Source: Actinobacillus genomosp. 2 (GTDB lineage: Bacteria > Pseudomonadota > Gammaproteobacteria > Enterobacterales > Pasteurellaceae). Taken from it: a stretch of DNA of 64,000 bases. Of this stretch, positions 38,663 to 48,971 are shown piece after piece. How positions within the stretch are numbered: the first letter of the stretch is position 1; every line of letters begins with the position of its first letter. Location of the stretch: NCBI RefSeq assembly GCF_029773605.1, contig NZ_CP103807.1, positions 186,001 through 250,000 of the forward strand, read 5' to 3'. Made by a program: the position numbers and the translations under genes. The notes below the pieces were generated by a model that did no database searches, was not told the origin of the DNA, and worked only from the letters and a program-made list of their open reading frames with translations.

Positions 38663-38758
38663 TTCCATATTTAGGAAAAAGTGCGTATCATACGCACCTC
38701 AAAATCAGCTTAGGCTGACAAAGATTGATAAAAGAGTACGGTTTTTTAGCCGTACTTT
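38663..38758 (+). ncRNA. Possible short leader or small RNA before dusB-fis
   Basis: TTCCAT (38663-38668) and TATCAT (38686-38691), seventeen bases apart, could be a promoter with a GC-rich discriminator (ACGCACC), as expected of stringently controlled genes. Downstream are a small hairpin TCAGC/GCTGA (38705-38718) and an intrinsic terminator AGTACGG/CCGTACT (38735-38756) with a T run. So transcripts may stop after about 60 bases, before dusB. Whether this is a regulatory leader, an independent RNA or an upstream terminator is undecided. Confidence 0.35.
38681..38697. promoter_or_regulatory. Perfect dyad GTGCGTA / TACGCAC in the dusB-fis promoter region
   Basis: Seven-base perfect arms around TCA (38681-38697) overlap the candidate -10. 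It could be an operator for autoregulation or for another factor. No known consensus fits well. Confidence 0.35.
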
Positions 38759-38818
38759 TTATTTGGATTTTCGTCTTGTTAAATGTGTTTTAAATTTAAT
38801 CACTTATAGGGAAAAGTA

Positions 38819-39781
38819 ATGCGTATTGGACAATATGAATTTAAAAACCGTATTTTCCTTGCGCCTATGGCAGGTATTACCGATCAACCTTTTCGCCGTT
38901 TGTGTAGTAAACTTGGAGCTGGTTTAACTTTTTCAGAGATGATGTCCACAAATCCTGATGTATGGCATACCGAAAAATCTCGATTGAGACTTGCTCATCA
39001 TGAAGAGATTGGCGTGAATGCAGTACAAATCGCAGGATCTGATCCGACTGAAATGGCGATGGCGGCAAAAGTAAATGTCGAGTATGGTGCTCAAATTATT
39101 GATATTAATATGGGATGCCCAGCAAAAAAGGTAAACAAAAAAATGGCAGGCTCTGCTTTATTACGTGAACCGGATTTAGTTGCTCGTATTTTAGATGCTG
39201 TTGTTAGCGCTGTTGATGTTCCCGTAACATTAAAAATTAGAACGGGTTGGGATCAAGAGAATAGAAATTGCTTAGCGATTGCACAAATTGCGGAAAAAGC
39301 TGGTATCTCAGCATTAACTATACATGGTCGTACTCGAGCTTGCTTATTTGAAGGGCAGGCCGAATATGACAGTATTAAAGCAGTAAAGCAAGTAGTGTCT
39401 ATTCCGGTTATTGCTAATGGCGATATAACTTCTGCAGAAAAAGCAAAATATGTCTTAGATTATACTCATGCTGACGCAGTAATGATTGGTCGAGGCAGTT
39501 TTGGTCGCCCTTGGTTGTTTAAGGAAGTTGAACAATTTTTAGAGAATAAGCAACAAGTTGATTTACCACTTATGGAGAAGTGTCAGCTAATGTTTAAGCA
39601 TATCGAAGAACTTCATCAGTTTTATGGCGAAGAAAAAGGTTATCGGATTGCGAGAAAACACGTTGGTTGGTATGTGGATCAATTAGTGCCGGACTCAAAT
39701 TTTAGACGTACTTTCAATACATTAGATTCAGCGAAAGAACAATTAATTGTATTGGAAGATTTTATAGAATCGATTCGTTAG
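38819..39781 (+). CDS. dusB: tRNA-dihydrouridine synthase B
   Basis: 320 residues. FMN enzyme reducing uridine to dihydrouridine in t[23 protein letters not shown], the catalytic Cys in [20 protein letters not shown], and [18 protein letters not shown] fit DusB. It precedes fis by 28 bases, the conserved dusB-fis operon of gamma-proteobacteria, and the start is preceded by AGGGAAAAGT. Confidence 0.96.
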   Translation: MRIGQYEFKNRIFLAPMAGITDQPFRRLCSKLGAGLTFSEMMSTNPDVWHTEKSRLRLAHHEEIGVNAVQIAGSDPTEMAMAAKVNVEYGAQIIDINMGCPAKKVNKKMAGSALLREPDLVARILDAVVSAVDVPVTLKIRTGWDQENRNCLAIAQIAEKAGISALTIHGRTRACLFEGQAEYDSIKAVKQVVSIPVIANGDITSAEKAKYVLDYTHADAVMIGRGSFGRPWLFKEVEQFLENKQQVDLPLMEKCQLMFKHIEELHQFYGEEKGYRIARKHVGWYVDQLVPDSNFRRTFNTLDSAKEQLIVLEDFIESIR

Positions 39782-39809
39782 AATCTTTATTTTAGTTGGA
39801 TAGAGGACA

Positions 39810-40106
39810 ATGTTAGAACAACAACCTGTACAAAACCCATTAACGGTATCAATGTTAAATGCTCAAGCTCAACAAGTGAATAAACCACTTCGTGACAATG
39901 TGAAAGCAGCATTAAAAAATTATTTATCTCAATTAAACGGTGAAGATCCAACGGAATTATATGAATTAGTATTATCTGAGATTGAACACCCAATGTTGGA
40001 TATGGTAATGCAATATACTCGTGGTAACCAAACCCGAGCAGCAACAATGTTAGGTATTAACCGTGGTACATTACGTAAAAAATTAAAAAAATACGGTATG
40101 GGCTAA
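39810..40106 (+). CDS. fis: Nucleoid protein Fis
   Basis: 98 residues, the universal Fis length. C-terminal helix-turn-helix [25 protein letters not shown] is nearly invariant, and the N-terminal beta-hairpin region and dimer helices precede it. Fis bends DNA, activates rRNA promoters in fast growth and assists site-specific recombination. Co-transcribed with dusB; strong terminator follows. Confidence 0.98.
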   Translation: MLEQQPVQNPLTVSMLNAQAQQVNKPLRDNVKAALKNYLSQLNGEDPTELYELVLSEIEHPMLDMVMQYTRGNQTRAATMLGINRGTLRKKLKKYGMG

Positions 40107-40124
40107 TCTTTAGGGATTCTTGAT

Positions 40125-40157
40125 AAAAAAACCTCACTAAATAGTGAGGTTTTTTTA
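40125..40157 (+). terminator. Intrinsic terminator after fis
   Basis: AACCTCACT (40130-40138) pairs with AGTGAGGTT (40143-40151), flanked by A6 and T7. Confidence 0.92.
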
Positions 40158-40169
40158 TTTTCTAATAAC

Positions 40170-40203
40170 AGCGGTTAATTTGCAATATATGGATTTAACC
40201 GCT
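40170..40203. terminator. Uptake-like inverted pair between convergent fis and amiB
   Basis: AGCGGTTAA (40170-40178) and TTAACCGCT (40195-40203) are complementary. A variant of the uptake core with TTAA in place of TC; likely the terminator for amiB on the minus strand. Confidence 0.5.
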
Positions 40204-40212
40204 TGATTATTG

Positions 40213-41364
40213 TTATTGTACTTTAAGTTTTTTACCTACAGTAATTTTATTGTTTTTGATATCGTTTAATTTACTCAATTTTTCCGGTGTCGTGTTATAA
40301 ACTCGAGCAATAGAGTAGAGCGTTTCATCTTGTTGAACAATATGATATCCGTTTGTAGATTTTTTTGGCTCGGAACGTTTTGAATTTTCATCATCTGTCT
40401 GTTTAGATTTATTTCCCTTCTCCTTCGTTCTTTCCTGAGCTGATTTATCTTTAGCAGGTTTTTCTGACTTCTTATCAGGTAATTGCTCTTTCGATTTCTC
40501 TTTTTCTTGTTTATCGGATGATTTTACAGTGCTGATTGTATCAGATTTTTGAATTTTATCTTCTTCCTTCACTTCTTGATAAACTATTGTTTTATTACTT
40601 CCGCTATGTCTTGAACGGTAATTAACTAGCCCATTATAAATTGCTCGAGCAATTTTACGACGATAAGCTGGATTAGCCAGTTGTTGCTCTTCCGTTGTAT
40701 TCGATAAAAAGCCGGTTTCCACTAAGATAGAGGTAATATCAGGAGAGCGTAATACACTTAAGCTCGCATGTTGAGGAGCATTTTTCGCCAAGGCAGTAAC
40801 ATTCCCCAAACGGGAAAGGACGCTTTTACCTAACTCATAGCCTGAACGCTGAGAGTGTGAAAACTGGAGATCGAGAACGGTTTGATTGAGATAACGCTCA
40901 TTATTATTCGATAATACCGAGCCGGCTCCGCCTAATAATTCGGATTGTTTTTCATGATCTTCCAGCCATTTGCCCATTTCATCACTTGCTCTACGATTCG
41001 AAAGCACCCAAACTGAAGCCCCCTTTTGGCTAGCTGAATTAGGGGAAGAATCTGCATGGATTGAGATTAAATAATTAGCACGATTCTTTCTCGCAATTTC
41101 AGTGCGTTCAGGAAGTTGAATAAAATAATCGCTTTTACGTGTCATGACTGCTTTAAAATTAGGATCGGCATCTAATAATGCCTTTAATTCTTTTGAGATA
41201 CCTAATGTCACTTCTTTTTCTTTAATGCCTAAAGTTTTACCAATTGCACCAGGGTCTTTACCACCATGTCCGGCATCAATCACAACAACGGTTTTTGCAT
41301 AACTTGTTAGGCTAATCGTTAAGCCAAATAAACTCATAGTGAGATAATTTACTAACTTTTTCAT
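40213..41364 (-). CDS. amiB: N-acetylmuramoyl-L-alanine amidase with LysM domain
   Basis: 383 residues. Signal peptide (about 1-23, [12 protein letters not shown]), Amidase_3 catalytic domain (about 24-245) with zinc ligands in [30 protein letters not shown] and VETGFLSN, then a long Lys/Glu/Ser-rich linker (about 255-340) and one C-terminal LysM peptidoglycan-binding repeat ([31 protein letters not shown], given in part). AmiB/C enzymes split the septum at division, switched on by EnvC or NlpD. Follows tsaE, an order conserved in Haemophilus and E. coli. Confidence 0.92.
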   Translation of the reverse strand: MKKLVNYLTMSLFGLTISLTSYAKTVVVIDAGHGGKDPGAIGKTLGIKEKEVTLGISKELKALLDADPNFKAVMTRKSDYFIQLPERTEIARKNRANYLISIHADSSPNSASQKGASVWVLSNRRASDEMGKWLEDHEKQSELLGGAGSVLSNNNERYLNQTVLDLQFSHSQRSGYELGKSVLSRLGNVTALAKNAPQHASLSVLRSPDITSILVETGFLSNTTEEQQLANPAYRRKIARAIYNGLVNYRSRHSGSNKTIVYQEVKEEDKIQKSDTISTVKSSDKQEKEKSKEQLPDKKSEKPAKDKSAQERTKEKGNKSKQTDDENSKRSEPKKSTNGYHIVQQDETLYSIARVYNTTPEKLSKLNDIKNNKITVGKKLKVQ

Positions 41365-41387
41365 CTTCTTCCTTTTTATTAAGCGGT

Positions 41388-41885
41388 CTAATTTTCCTGA
41401 TATTTTGCTAAAATTTGTTTTCCTGTTTCATTTTGAGGGATAAGAGTAAGATTTCGACCTCTATCAGCATAATCGATTTGAATCAGAACATCCGCATCCG
41501 GAATCATCCCTTTTCCCTTACTTGCCCATTCCAGTAAACAGAGCGTTTGTGGGCGGAAATAATCACGAATCCCCATAAATTCTAATTCTTCCGGATCACT
41601 TAATCGATATAAATCAAAGTGATAAAGTGAGAATGGTGGTAAATGATATTCTTCTACTAGCGTATAAGTCGGGCTTTTTACATTCCCCTGATGCCCAAAG
41701 GTATGCACAATACTACGTGTTAAGGTCGTTTTCCCTGCACCTAATTTCCCATTTAGATAAATAACTAGTGAATGTTCAGCATTTTGTTGTAGGTAGGATT
41801 TTATTGTTTGAGCAAATTGTTGTCCAAACGTTAGTATCTGTTCTTCTGTGGGAAAATGAAATGTTACTTCTGACATCTGATTCAT
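41388..41885 (-). CDS. tsaE: tRNA t6A biosynthesis ATPase TsaE
   Basis: 165 residues, P-loop ATPase with [19 protein letters not shown] and the switch region [10 protein letters not shown], followed by HFDLYRL. Works with TsaB, TsaC and TsaD to make t6A at position 37 of ANN-decoding tRNAs; tsaD is also in this window. The ATG shares one base with the orn stop (TAATG); a second ATG three codons in is possible. Upstream of amiB. Confidence 0.95.
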   Translation of the reverse strand: MNQMSEVTFHFPTEEQILTFGQQFAQTIKSYLQQNAEHSLVIYLNGKLGAGKTTLTRSIVHTFGHQGNVKSPTYTLVEEYHLPPFSLYHFDLYRLSDPEELEFMGIRDYFRPQTLCLLEWASKGKGMIPDADVLIQIDYADRGRNLTLIPQNETGKQILAKYQEN

Positions 41886-42439
41886 TATTTCTCTAAATTG
41901 ATGAAATGTGTACGATAAAATTTAAGTTCTTCAATAGATTCTCGAATATCATCTAAAGCTAAGTGAGTATTTTTTTTGGTAAATTGTTCAAGTATTTGCG
42001 GCTTCCAGCGGCGTGCAAGCTCTTTTAACGTACTCACGTCAAGGTGACGATAGTGGAAGTAATCAGCAAGATCCGGCATATATTTATATAAGAAACGTTT
42101 ATCTTGCGGTACGCTATTGCCACAAATCGGTGATGCACCTTTTGGCACCCATTGTTTTAAAAAATCTAGCGTTTGTAATTCAACTGCACGTTCGGTTAAT
42201 TTACTCTGTTTAACACGTTCAATTAAGCCGTTTTCTGTATGCGTTTTAATACACCAATCACTCATTTTATTCAATAATTCATCAGATTGATGTACGGTCA
42301 GTACTGGACCTTCGGCAAGAATATTCAGATCTTTATCGGTTACGATAGTTGCCACTTCAATAATTCGTTCTTTTTCCGGATCTAAACCGGTCATTTCCAA
42401 ATCAATCCAAATTAAATTTTGGCTATCTAATTTACTCAT
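41885..42439 (-). CDS. orn: Oligoribonuclease
   Basis: 184 residues from the ATG at 42439, with AAAAGGAATAAAG upstream. DEDDh 3'-5' exonuclease that clears 2-5 nucleotide RNA and pGp[27 protein letters not shown] is exon motif [18 protein letters not shown] motif II, and the [14 protein letters not shown] histidine/aspartate motif III. Compact cluster coaD-orn-tsaE-amiB. Confidence 0.97.
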   Translation of the reverse strand: MSKLDSQNLIWIDLEMTGLDPEKERIIEVATIVTDKDLNILAEGPVLTVHQSDELLNKMSDWCIKTHTENGLIERVKQSKLTERAVELQTLDFLKQWVPKGASPICGNSVPQDKRFLYKYMPDLADYFHYRHLDVSTLKELARRWKPQILEQFTKKNTHLALDDIRESIEELKFYRTHFINLEK

Positions 42440-42441
42440 CT

Positions 42442-42918
42442 TTATTCCTTTTCTTTTAATGCGTTTAAAACCGAGTATGGGACAAATTGTGCGATATTTC
42501 CTTGATGTCGATAAATTTCTCTGACCATAGTAGAGGACAAATAACGCCATTGCACGGCAGGTGGAAGAAAAATCGTTTCTAAACCCTCTGCCAATTTTTC
42601 GTTAAGTTGTGCTAATTGAATTTCATATTCAATATCATCGCTTCCCCGTATGCCTCGAATTAATGTTTTTGCTTGATATTGTACGGCAAAATCTGCAAGC
42701 AATCCGCTAAATCCGACCGCTTGCACGTTACTCAGATGACTACAACTTTGCTGAACTAATTCGGTACGTTCTTCAAGTGAGAAAAGCGGTTGCTTACTTG
42801 GATTTTTGGCCACAGCGACAATTACCTTGCCAAATAATTGTGCGGCACGTTCAATAATATTCAAATGTCCATTAGTAATTGGGTCGAAAGTACCAGCATA
42901 GATAACGGTATAACTCAT
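42442..42918 (-). CDS. coaD: Phosphopantetheine adenylyltransferase
   Basis: 158 residues. Adenylylates 4'-phosphopantetheine, the penultimate coenzyme A step. Nucleotidyltransferase motif [16 protein letters not shown] (HxGH-like TNGH), [19 protein letters not shown] and LSSTMVREI are present. Immediately downstream of waaA, an association also seen in E. coli, and two bases before orn. Confidence 0.97.
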   Translation of the reverse strand: MSYTVIYAGTFDPITNGHLNIIERAAQLFGKVIVAVAKNPSKQPLFSLEERTELVQQSCSHLSNVQAVGFSGLLADFAVQYQAKTLIRGIRGSDDIEYEIQLAQLNEKLAEGLETIFLPPAVQWRYLSSTMVREIYRHQGNIAQFVPYSVLNALKEKE

Positions 42919-42931
42919 TTTCTGTCCTATA

Positions 42932-44212
42932 TTATGTGTCTAAATAAGGCGAAAGTAGATTGATATGGCGTTTTAAAGCACCTTGATTTTCTTTTAACAC
43001 ATCAAAACCTGCTTGGCTAATCTTCTTCCCAACTTCAGTATTACTCATTAAAAAGTTTACAGCTTGTGCTAAATCTTGTTCATTACTTTTGACTTCTACA
43101 ACGCCATTTACATAATGTAATTTAGCGAAAATTTCTGGAAAATTAAAAGTATGTACACCAGAAATAACAGGAAGTTCAAAAGCAATAGGCTCTAATGGAT
43201 TATGTCCGCCGTGTTTGACTAAACTTCCACCAACAAAAGCAATTTTAGCCAGTCCATAGAAAAGCATCATTTCTCCCATAGTATCACCTAACAGGACTTG
43301 GGTTTTCGGTTTTAGTGGTAAATTACTCGTACGCTTGACATAAATTAGCTCAGATTTATTGAGTAATTCTTGTACTTGTTGGAAGCGTTCAGGATGTCTA
43401 GGTACTAAAATAAGTACTAAATCAGGCCATATTTCAAGTAACTTTTTATGTGCTTCTAAAATGATTTTTTCTTCACCCTCATGAGTACTTCCTGCAACCC
43501 AAACAGGGCGATTAGCTAGTTTTAATACGTTTCTCACTTTATCTACTTTGCTTCGTAAATCAGGCGTTACTTCTAAATCAAATTTAAGATTACCTGTATT
43601 GATTAAATGTTCAGCCGAGAAACCTAAGTTAAGATAACGTTCCGCACTGACTGCATCTTGAGCCATAATAGAAGAAATTTTGGTTAACATATCTTTTAAT
43701 CCGGCTTTTATCCAACCATAACGTTTTGCAGAACGAGGAGATAGTCTAGCATTAGCAATCACAAATGGAATTTTTTTCAAGTATGATTGATGGATAAGAT
43801 TTGGCCATAGTTCTGTCTCGATCACAATAATTAATTTAGGATCAATAAATTTAAGAAAGCGATTAACGGCATCAGGCAAATCATAGGGTAAATAGAAATG
43901 GGATACGCTACTGCCAAAAGCTGCACGTACACGAGCAGAGCCTGTTGGAGTCACAGTGGTGACAGTAATAGGTAGCTTAGGATATTTGAGCTGAATCGCT
44001 TTGATTAATTGTGTAGCAGCAATTACCTCTCCGACAGATGCAGCATGTATAATGATACCTCGAGCTTTTGGTTTAGTATTTATATTATAATACCCATAAC
44101 GTTCCCAGAGTCTACGGCGGTAAGCTGGTTGTTTATAGCCTCGTTTCCACATCATTAATAAAATAAATGGTTGAATAATGTAACTTAAAATAGTATAGAT
44201 AATCCGTAACAT
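42932..44212 (-). CDS. waaA: Kdo transferase (3-deoxy-D-manno-octulosonic-acid transferase)
   Basis: 426 residues, GT30. An N-terminal membrane anchor (about 1-20), then an N-lobe with [23 protein letters not shown] and a C-lobe with [17 protein letters not shown] and [17 protein letters not shown]. Transfers Kdo from CMP-Kdo to lipid A precursor. In Haemophilus the enzyme is monofunctional and its Kdo is then phosphorylated and extended by OpsX; an OpsX-type gene in this window makes the same likely here. TAATG overlap with the ligase gene. Confidence 0.95.
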   Translation of the reverse strand: MLRIIYTILSYIIQPFILLMMWKRGYKQPAYRRRLWERYGYYNINTKPKARGIIIHAASVGEVIAATQLIKAIQLKYPKLPITVTTVTPTGSARVRAAFGSSVSHFYLPYDLPDAVNRFLKFIDPKLIIVIETELWPNLIHQSYLKKIPFVIANARLSPRSAKRYGWIKAGLKDMLTKISSIMAQDAVSAERYLNLGFSAEHLINTGNLKFDLEVTPDLRSKVDKVRNVLKLANRPVWVAGSTHEGEEKIILEAHKKLLEIWPDLVLILVPRHPERFQQVQELLNKSELIYVKRTSNLPLKPKTQVLLGDTMGEMMLFYGLAKIAFVGGSLVKHGGHNPLEPIAFELPVISGVHTFNFPEIFAKLHYVNGVVEVKSNEQDLAQAVNFLMSNTEVGKKISQAGFDVLKENQGALKRHINLLSPYLDT

Positions 44213-45459
44213 TATTTAATTCCTGTAAGCGATTGATTTTTCGCTATTTTTTGTAATCCTAAGAAAATGATTGTTGTCACAAAATAAAACATAATTCCAG
44301 AATTATGTGAGATAAATGCTTGAGTTAAGAAGTAACTCATCGTGAGTAAAATATGTGAAATGCCTACTACTCCCCATAAGTAAGTTAAGGAACCCGCTGT
44401 TGATTGTCGTAAATTGTGCCAAAAGATAATAAGAGGAACGAATAATATCGCCAGTAGTGCTATCAATCCTAATAACCCCCTAGTAGAGGTATCATGAAGG
44501 TATTGATTATGTGAATGTCCAAAACTTGCGGCGTATTGAGAGATCTTTCCTTCTTGAAAATGCTGGTTACGCATTGTCTTTACTCCTTCAAGACCCCAGC
44601 CAAAAATAGGTTTTTCTTGAATACCAATAATAGCACTTTTCCACATATCAAAACGGGCACCAACTGAGGTACTGGTATTAGAATGATTCAGATAAGCAGA
44701 AATATCATCTTGGGCGGACTGATAACGTTGATAAATTGTTTTACTTGCAAATATTCCGCCTGACAGCGTGATAAGTAACACGCCTATCACTAACCATTTC
44801 GATAGATTCCTACGATTTAACCAAAAAATAACCATAAGCACTACAGGTACACCAATCCAAGCACCGCGAGCTGTCGTAAGAAAACTTGCAATTATACCTA
44901 GTAGACCGGCAATTAAGCCAAGAAATACTAAGCGATATTGTTTATTTGCATAAAAATAAAATACTGTACAGAAGCAAAACACCGCAAGTGACATAGCGAT
45001 ATCACCGGCTTGAATGTGCATCATTTTAGGGAATGCTTTTTCAAGATGTAATCCGACTACCTGAATAATCGCAATCAGTCCAGCTACGCTAGCAGCACTT
45101 AAAATTGCATAGATAATCCATAGTTGTTTGACTTGTATTTTGGCGAGTAAAACAAGAATCGGTAGTGATAACAATGCACGGCTAGGTAAATCTAATTCTT
45201 TTCCTTTTCCATGATAAATACATAAAGAAATGATAAATAATAGAAAGTAAAACGTAAATGTACCGATTATCCATTTATCCTGTGCCGTAAATTGCCAGTT
45301 TTTCTGTTTAATATGAGGAATAGAAAAAATGATTCCGCTAAGTGCTAATAAAATGGGAATAAGCGTATAACTTACTTTAACGTGTAAGATTAAAAGGAAG
45401 AATAAACCGATAAGTACAGAGTAAATATGGCTTTGGTAAGACTTAAAACGGATTAACAT
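44212..45459 (-). CDS. waaL: O-antigen ligase / polymerase family membrane protein (WaaL-like)
   Basis: 415 residues from the ATG at 45459, with TGGGAATATCT upstream. Ten to twelve membrane segments with a large periplasmic loop carrying the Wzy_C/WaaL signature region (ARFDMWKSAIIGIQEKPIFGWGLEG, GHSHNQYLHDTSTRG). The conserved His of SHNQYLH fits the ligase active site. Adjacent to waaA, which supports a role in joining O-antigen to the lipid A core. Symbol is by family and context; a polymerase role cannot be excluded. Confidence 0.75.
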   Translation of the reverse strand: MLIRFKSYQSHIYSVLIGLFFLLILHVKVSYTLIPILLALSGIIFSIPHIKQKNWQFTAQDKWIIGTFTFYFLLFIISLCIYHGKGKELDLPSRALLSLPILVLLAKIQVKQLWIIYAILSAASVAGLIAIIQVVGLHLEKAFPKMMHIQAGDIAMSLAVFCFCTVFYFYANKQYRLVFLGLIAGLLGIIASFLTTARGAWIGVPVVLMVIFWLNRRNLSKWLVIGVLLITLSGGIFASKTIYQRYQSAQDDISAYLNHSNTSTSVGARFDMWKSAIIGIQEKPIFGWGLEGVKTMRNQHFQEGKISQYAASFGHSHNQYLHDTSTRGLLGLIALLAILFVPLIIFWHNLRQSTAGSLTYLWGVVGISHILLTMSYFLTQAFISHNSGIMFYFVTTIIFLGLQKIAKNQSLTGIK

Positions 45460-45574
45460 AGATATTCCCACAAGAAATAATAAGAAAACTGGGTATTATA
45501 CTGAAAAATGAAGAATATGAGGAAGGGAAAGCTGGATCTTTTATATAAATTAACAAATTATATCTATGTAGACA

Positions 45575-45603
45575 TAAAAAAACCCCTCATCCGGAGGGGG
45601 TAA
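45575..45603 (-). terminator. Terminator after trhP
   Basis: CCCCTC (45583-45588) pairs with GAGGGG (45594-45599), and on the minus strand a run of T (A run 45576-45582) follows. The rest of the 260-base gap (45460-45720) shows nothing I recognise. Confidence 0.85.
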
Positions 45604-45720
45604 AACTTATTATGGAGTCATACTTCTTTGAGTATTGAACTAAATTATATGTATCCAAGACTCAAGTTCAATAACAAGTATATAACATTTACATACTTCT
45701 TATTAATTTTGTGAAGTTGA

Positions 45721-47118
45721 TCACGCTTTATGCGGATTTCTTGTATTAGAGTCTATAAGGTTACGCATTAAAAGTGCATAATCCAAATCGATATCCGCCA
45801 GGACGTCTAAAAAGACAAAATGCCCGTCACCAAGCCCTGCGTCCACTGATTCATTTTTACGGTTTAGCATACGCTCAATTTTGAATACGATATTACCTTT
45901 CGGTGTCATCATTTCAACCGAATCCCCCACAAGGAATTTATTTTTTACCGCCACTTCTGCCATACCTTCAGCGTTACGTTTACCGGTAAACTCACCGACA
46001 AATTGTTGGCGTTCTGAAATTGAGTAGCCATATTCATAGTTTTGGTATTCATCATGCGTATGACGACGTAAGAAACCTTCGGTATAACCACGGTGTGCAA
46101 GTGACTCTAGAGTATCCATTAATGACTCATCAAACGGTTTACCTGCCGCTGCATCATCAATTGCCTTACGATAAACTTGAGCGGTACGTGCACAGTAGTA
46201 GAATGATTTAGTACGTCCTTCAATTTTAAGTGAATGAACGCCCATTTGGGTTAATCTTTCTACGTGTTGTACAGCACGTAGGTCTTTTGAGTTCATAAAG
46301 TAAGTGCCGTGTTCATCTTCAAATGCAGTCATTTGCTCGTCTGGACGGTTTGGCTCGGTGTATAGGAATACTTTATCCGTATGTGAACCTTCACCTAATG
46401 TTGGTGCGATATTTTTCACTTCGATTTCCGGCTCATAACGTTGAACAGCAGATTGTGGCACGATATTACCGACTTCATCGGTTGTGCCTTCTTCCATTTT
46501 GTATTCCCAACGGCAAGCGTTGGTACAAGTACCTTGGTTTGGGTCACGTTTATTGATATAACCGGACAATAGGCAACGACCTGAATATGCCATACAAAGT
46601 GCACCGTGTACGAAAATTTCAAGCTCAATATCCGGTACTTGTTGGCGGATTTCTTCGATTTCTTCCAATGATAATTCACGTGAAAGAATTACTCGAATAA
46701 GTCCCATTTGTTTCCAGAATTTTACCGTTGCCCAGTTTACTGCATTCGCTTGTACCGAAAGGTGAATATCGATTTCCGGGAAGTTTTCACGCACTAACAT
46801 AATTAAACCGGGATCGGACATAATCAGTGCATCTGGTTTCATATCCACCACAACTTTTAAATCTTTGATAAAGGTTTTTAGCTTTGAGTTGTGTGGTGCA
46901 ATATTTACTACCACATAGAATTTCTTGCCTAAGCTATGTGCTTCATCAATCGCGATTTGTAAGTTAGCGTGGTTAAATTCATTGTTACGGACGCGTAAAC
47001 TATAGCGAGGTTGACCGGCATAAACGGCATCTGCACCATAAGCAAAAGCGTAACGCATATTTTTTAGGGTACCGGCAGGCGAAAGTAATTCGGGTTTAGG
47101 GTATTTTAATTCGGACAT
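45721..47118 (-). CDS. trhP: U32 family tRNA hydroxylation protein TrhP (YegQ)
   Basis: 465 residues from the ATG at 47118. Peptidase-U32 fold, long YegQ-type member. PELLSPAGTLKNMRYAFAYGADAVYAGQP starts the family domain, and the Fe-S type cysteine cluster is seen in MAYSGRCLLSGYINKR and GTCTNACRWEY. In E. coli TrhP (YegQ) and TrhO act in separate routes to 5-hydroxyuridine at tRNA position 34, TrhP using prephenate. Single gene with its own terminator. Confidence 0.9.
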   Translation of the reverse strand: MSELKYPKPELLSPAGTLKNMRYAFAYGADAVYAGQPRYSLRVRNNEFNHANLQIAIDEAHSLGKKFYVVVNIAPHNSKLKTFIKDLKVVVDMKPDALIMSDPGLIMLVRENFPEIDIHLSVQANAVNWATVKFWKQMGLIRVILSRELSLEEIEEIRQQVPDIELEIFVHGALCMAYSGRCLLSGYINKRDPNQGTCTNACRWEYKMEEGTTDEVGNIVPQSAVQRYEPEIEVKNIAPTLGEGSHTDKVFLYTEPNRPDEQMTAFEDEHGTYFMNSKDLRAVQHVERLTQMGVHSLKIEGRTKSFYYCARTAQVYRKAIDDAAAGKPFDESLMDTLESLAHRGYTEGFLRRHTHDEYQNYEYGYSISERQQFVGEFTGKRNAEGMAEVAVKNKFLVGDSVEMMTPKGNIVFKIERMLNRKNESVDAGLGDGHFVFLDVLADIDLDYALLMRNLIDSNTRNPHKA

Positions 47119-47271
47119 AGGTTTATTCTCTTCTGATAACAAGTCAGGACCTCCCACAAGTGGAAGGCATAAAAGTATATATTCTCCAAGAAATATCGCT
47201 TTCTAGCAAGCAATAGATAGATTAGAATGTAACTTTTGTTTTAATTTATTTCGTTGAAATGTGGGAAATTT

Positions 47272-47646
47272 ATGAAGAAATTTAAATGGTTAGTTATTGC
47301 AACATTTTTGGCATTTTCGAGTATCGCTTTTTCAAAAGGCGTTATGATGGAAATGTTCCAAATGAAAAAACAGTTAAATGTATTGCAAGATGTGGAAACA
47401 GTGGAGCAATTCCAAACTTCTATAGCGACATTTTTACAGCAAGCTGAAAAAGCGAAAGAGAAGATGCCGGCTAGTCTGGATGGTGATCAAGAACGTTTTG
47501 TCGGTTATCAAGCCGCAATGCAACAAGTAATTGATGTTGCAAAGCAAGCAGATAAGCAAGCTCAGCAAGGGAATTTAGCACAAGCAAAACAGATGCTAGA
47601 AGCACTTAATGATATGAAGCAAAAGTATCATTCAGAATATAAGTAA
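47272..47646 (+). CDS. cybC: Cytochrome b562
   Basis: 124 residues from the ATG at 47272 after GTGGGAAA. Signal peptide (KFKWLVIATFLAFSSIAFS) followed by a four-helix bundle of about 100 residues. The two heme ligands of E. coli cytochrome b562 appear conserved: a Met close to the mature N-terminus (VMMEMFQM) and the His in the C-terminal KYHSEYK, equivalent to AYHQKYR. Soluble periplasmic b-type cytochrome of uncertain redox partner. Many homologues lack the ligands; this one keeps them. Confidence 0.85.
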   Translation: MKKFKWLVIATFLAFSSIAFSKGVMMEMFQMKKQLNVLQDVETVEQFQTSIATFLQQAEKAKEKMPASLDGDQERFVGYQAAMQQVIDVAKQADKQAQQGNLAQAKQMLEALNDMKQKYHSEYK

Positions 47647-47653
47647 AAATAGG

Positions 47654-47709
47654 AAGCGGTTGGGTTTTAGTGTTTATAGAAAAATATTAAAATTTGACCG
47701 CTTGTTTTT
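47654..47709 (+). terminator. Uptake-core inverted pair after cytochrome b562
   Basis: AAGCGGT (47654-47660) and ACCGCTT (47697-47703) with a T run after the second arm. The loop is long, so efficiency is uncertain. Confidence 0.5.
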
Positions 47710-47736
47710 TTATTCTAGCTCATTTTTTGGGAAATT

Positions 47737-48801
47737 ATGGAACATACTTCATCATTGACTAAAGTCTTAGTCGCTACGGCTTCAATCATTGTCATTCTTG
47801 CCGGTGTGAAAATGGCGGGAGAAATTATCATTCCGTTTTTACTCTCGCTGTTCATTGCGATTATCTGTTCACCGATTATCAAATTTATGACGAATCGTCA
47901 TATACCATTAGGCATTGCAATTAGCCTATTATTAGGACTAATTATTTTAGTTTTCTTTTTTATTGCGGGTATGGTGAACGGTGCAATTCAGGAATTTACC
48001 GCTTCCATTCCACAATACAAAGTATTACTTACTGAGCGTTTAAATACGGTGTTCGCTTTGATTAAAGCCTATAATTTACCAGTTAGTGTGACTCAAGAAG
48101 AGATAATTAGTAAATTTGACCCTAGCGTGGTAATGAATTTTGTCAGTCATTTGTTACTGAGTTTCTCAGGTGTGGTATCGAATATTTTTGTATTGTTTCT
48201 CGTCGTTATCTTTATGCTGTTTGAATCGCCAATGGCGAAATATAAATTAGCATTAGCACTAAGCCCTGATGATGATTTATCAAATGAAGAATATTATCTT
48301 AATCAAGTTCTAGACGGCGTAATCGGCTATTTAGGGGTGAAAACCGTAGTGAGTGCATTGACCGGCATTTCAATCTGGATTTTACTGGTTATGCTTGATG
48401 TTCAATATGCAGTGCTTTGGGCAACACTTGCATTTCTACTTAATTATATTCCTAATATCGGTTCATTCTTGGCAGGGATTCCGATTGTATTACAAGCCCT
48501 TTTATTAAATGGTTTCTCGATAGGTATCGGCGTATTGGTTGGTGTAGTCGGTATAAATATGCTGTTTGGTAATGTATTAGAGCCGAGAATGATGGGAAAG
48601 CGTTTGGGATTATCAACATTGGTTGTATTTCTTTCCTTATTATTCTGGGGATGGTTGCTCGGTACGGTTGGTATGTTATTATCTGTTCCACTTACAATGG
48701 CATTAAAAATTGCTTTGGAGTCCAGTCAATCGACTCGCCGTTATGCAATATTACTGGGAGATGTCTCAGAAATTTCTTTGCCTAACAAGGGTAATGATTA
48801 A
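47737..48801 (+). CDS. AI-2E family (PerM/TqsA) transporter
   Basis: 354 residues with about eight membrane segments and the AI-2E exporter signature at the C-terminal half (LWATLAFLLNYIPNIGSFLAGIPIVLQALL, then GNVLEPRMMGKRLGLSTLVVFLSLLFWGWLLG). Members are linked to AI-2 export (TqsA) or to Na+/H+ antiport, so the substrate is open. Starts fifteen residues from its first helix. Ends at a terminator with GC-rich stem. Confidence 0.85.
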   Translation: MEHTSSLTKVLVATASIIVILAGVKMAGEIIIPFLLSLFIAIICSPIIKFMTNRHIPLGIAISLLLGLIILVFFFIAGMVNGAIQEFTASIPQYKVLLTERLNTVFALIKAYNLPVSVTQEEIISKFDPSVVMNFVSHLLLSFSGVVSNIFVLFLVVIFMLFESPMAKYKLALALSPDDDLSNEEYYLNQVLDGVIGYLGVKTVVSALTGISIWILLVMLDVQYAVLWATLAFLLNYIPNIGSFLAGIPIVLQALLLNGFSIGIGVLVGVVGINMLFGNVLEPRMMGKRLGLSTLVVFLSLLFWGWLLGTVGMLLSVPLTMALKIALESSQSTRRYAILLGDVSEISLPNKGND

Positions 48802-48810
48802 CTAAAGAAG

Positions 48811-48838
48811 CGACCGTTATTAATAGCGGTCGTTTTTT
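48811..48838 (+). terminator. Intrinsic terminator after the AI-2E transporter
   Basis: CGACCG (48811-48816) pairs with CGGTCG (48827-48832), extended by weaker pairs, followed by TTTTTT. Confidence 0.85.
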
Positions 48839-48865
48839 CATTATATTGTGTAATCTATAATCAAA

Positions 48866-48881
48866 AAGCAAACGTTTGCGT
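48866..48881. promoter_or_regulatory. PurR operator upstream of the glycine riboswitch
   Basis: AAGCAAACGTTTGCGT is almost identical to the box before purD and fits the PurR consensus. It lies about 100 bases before the riboswitch and 375 bases before the symporter start, where a promoter would be expected. Confidence 0.85.
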
Positions 48882-48971
48882 TAAAATGTATTTTTGAACT
48901 ATTGACGGCAGTTAAAGAATATGTAGAATCATACATATTCTTTTTTAGAAAAGATATGTTCGGATGAAGGT

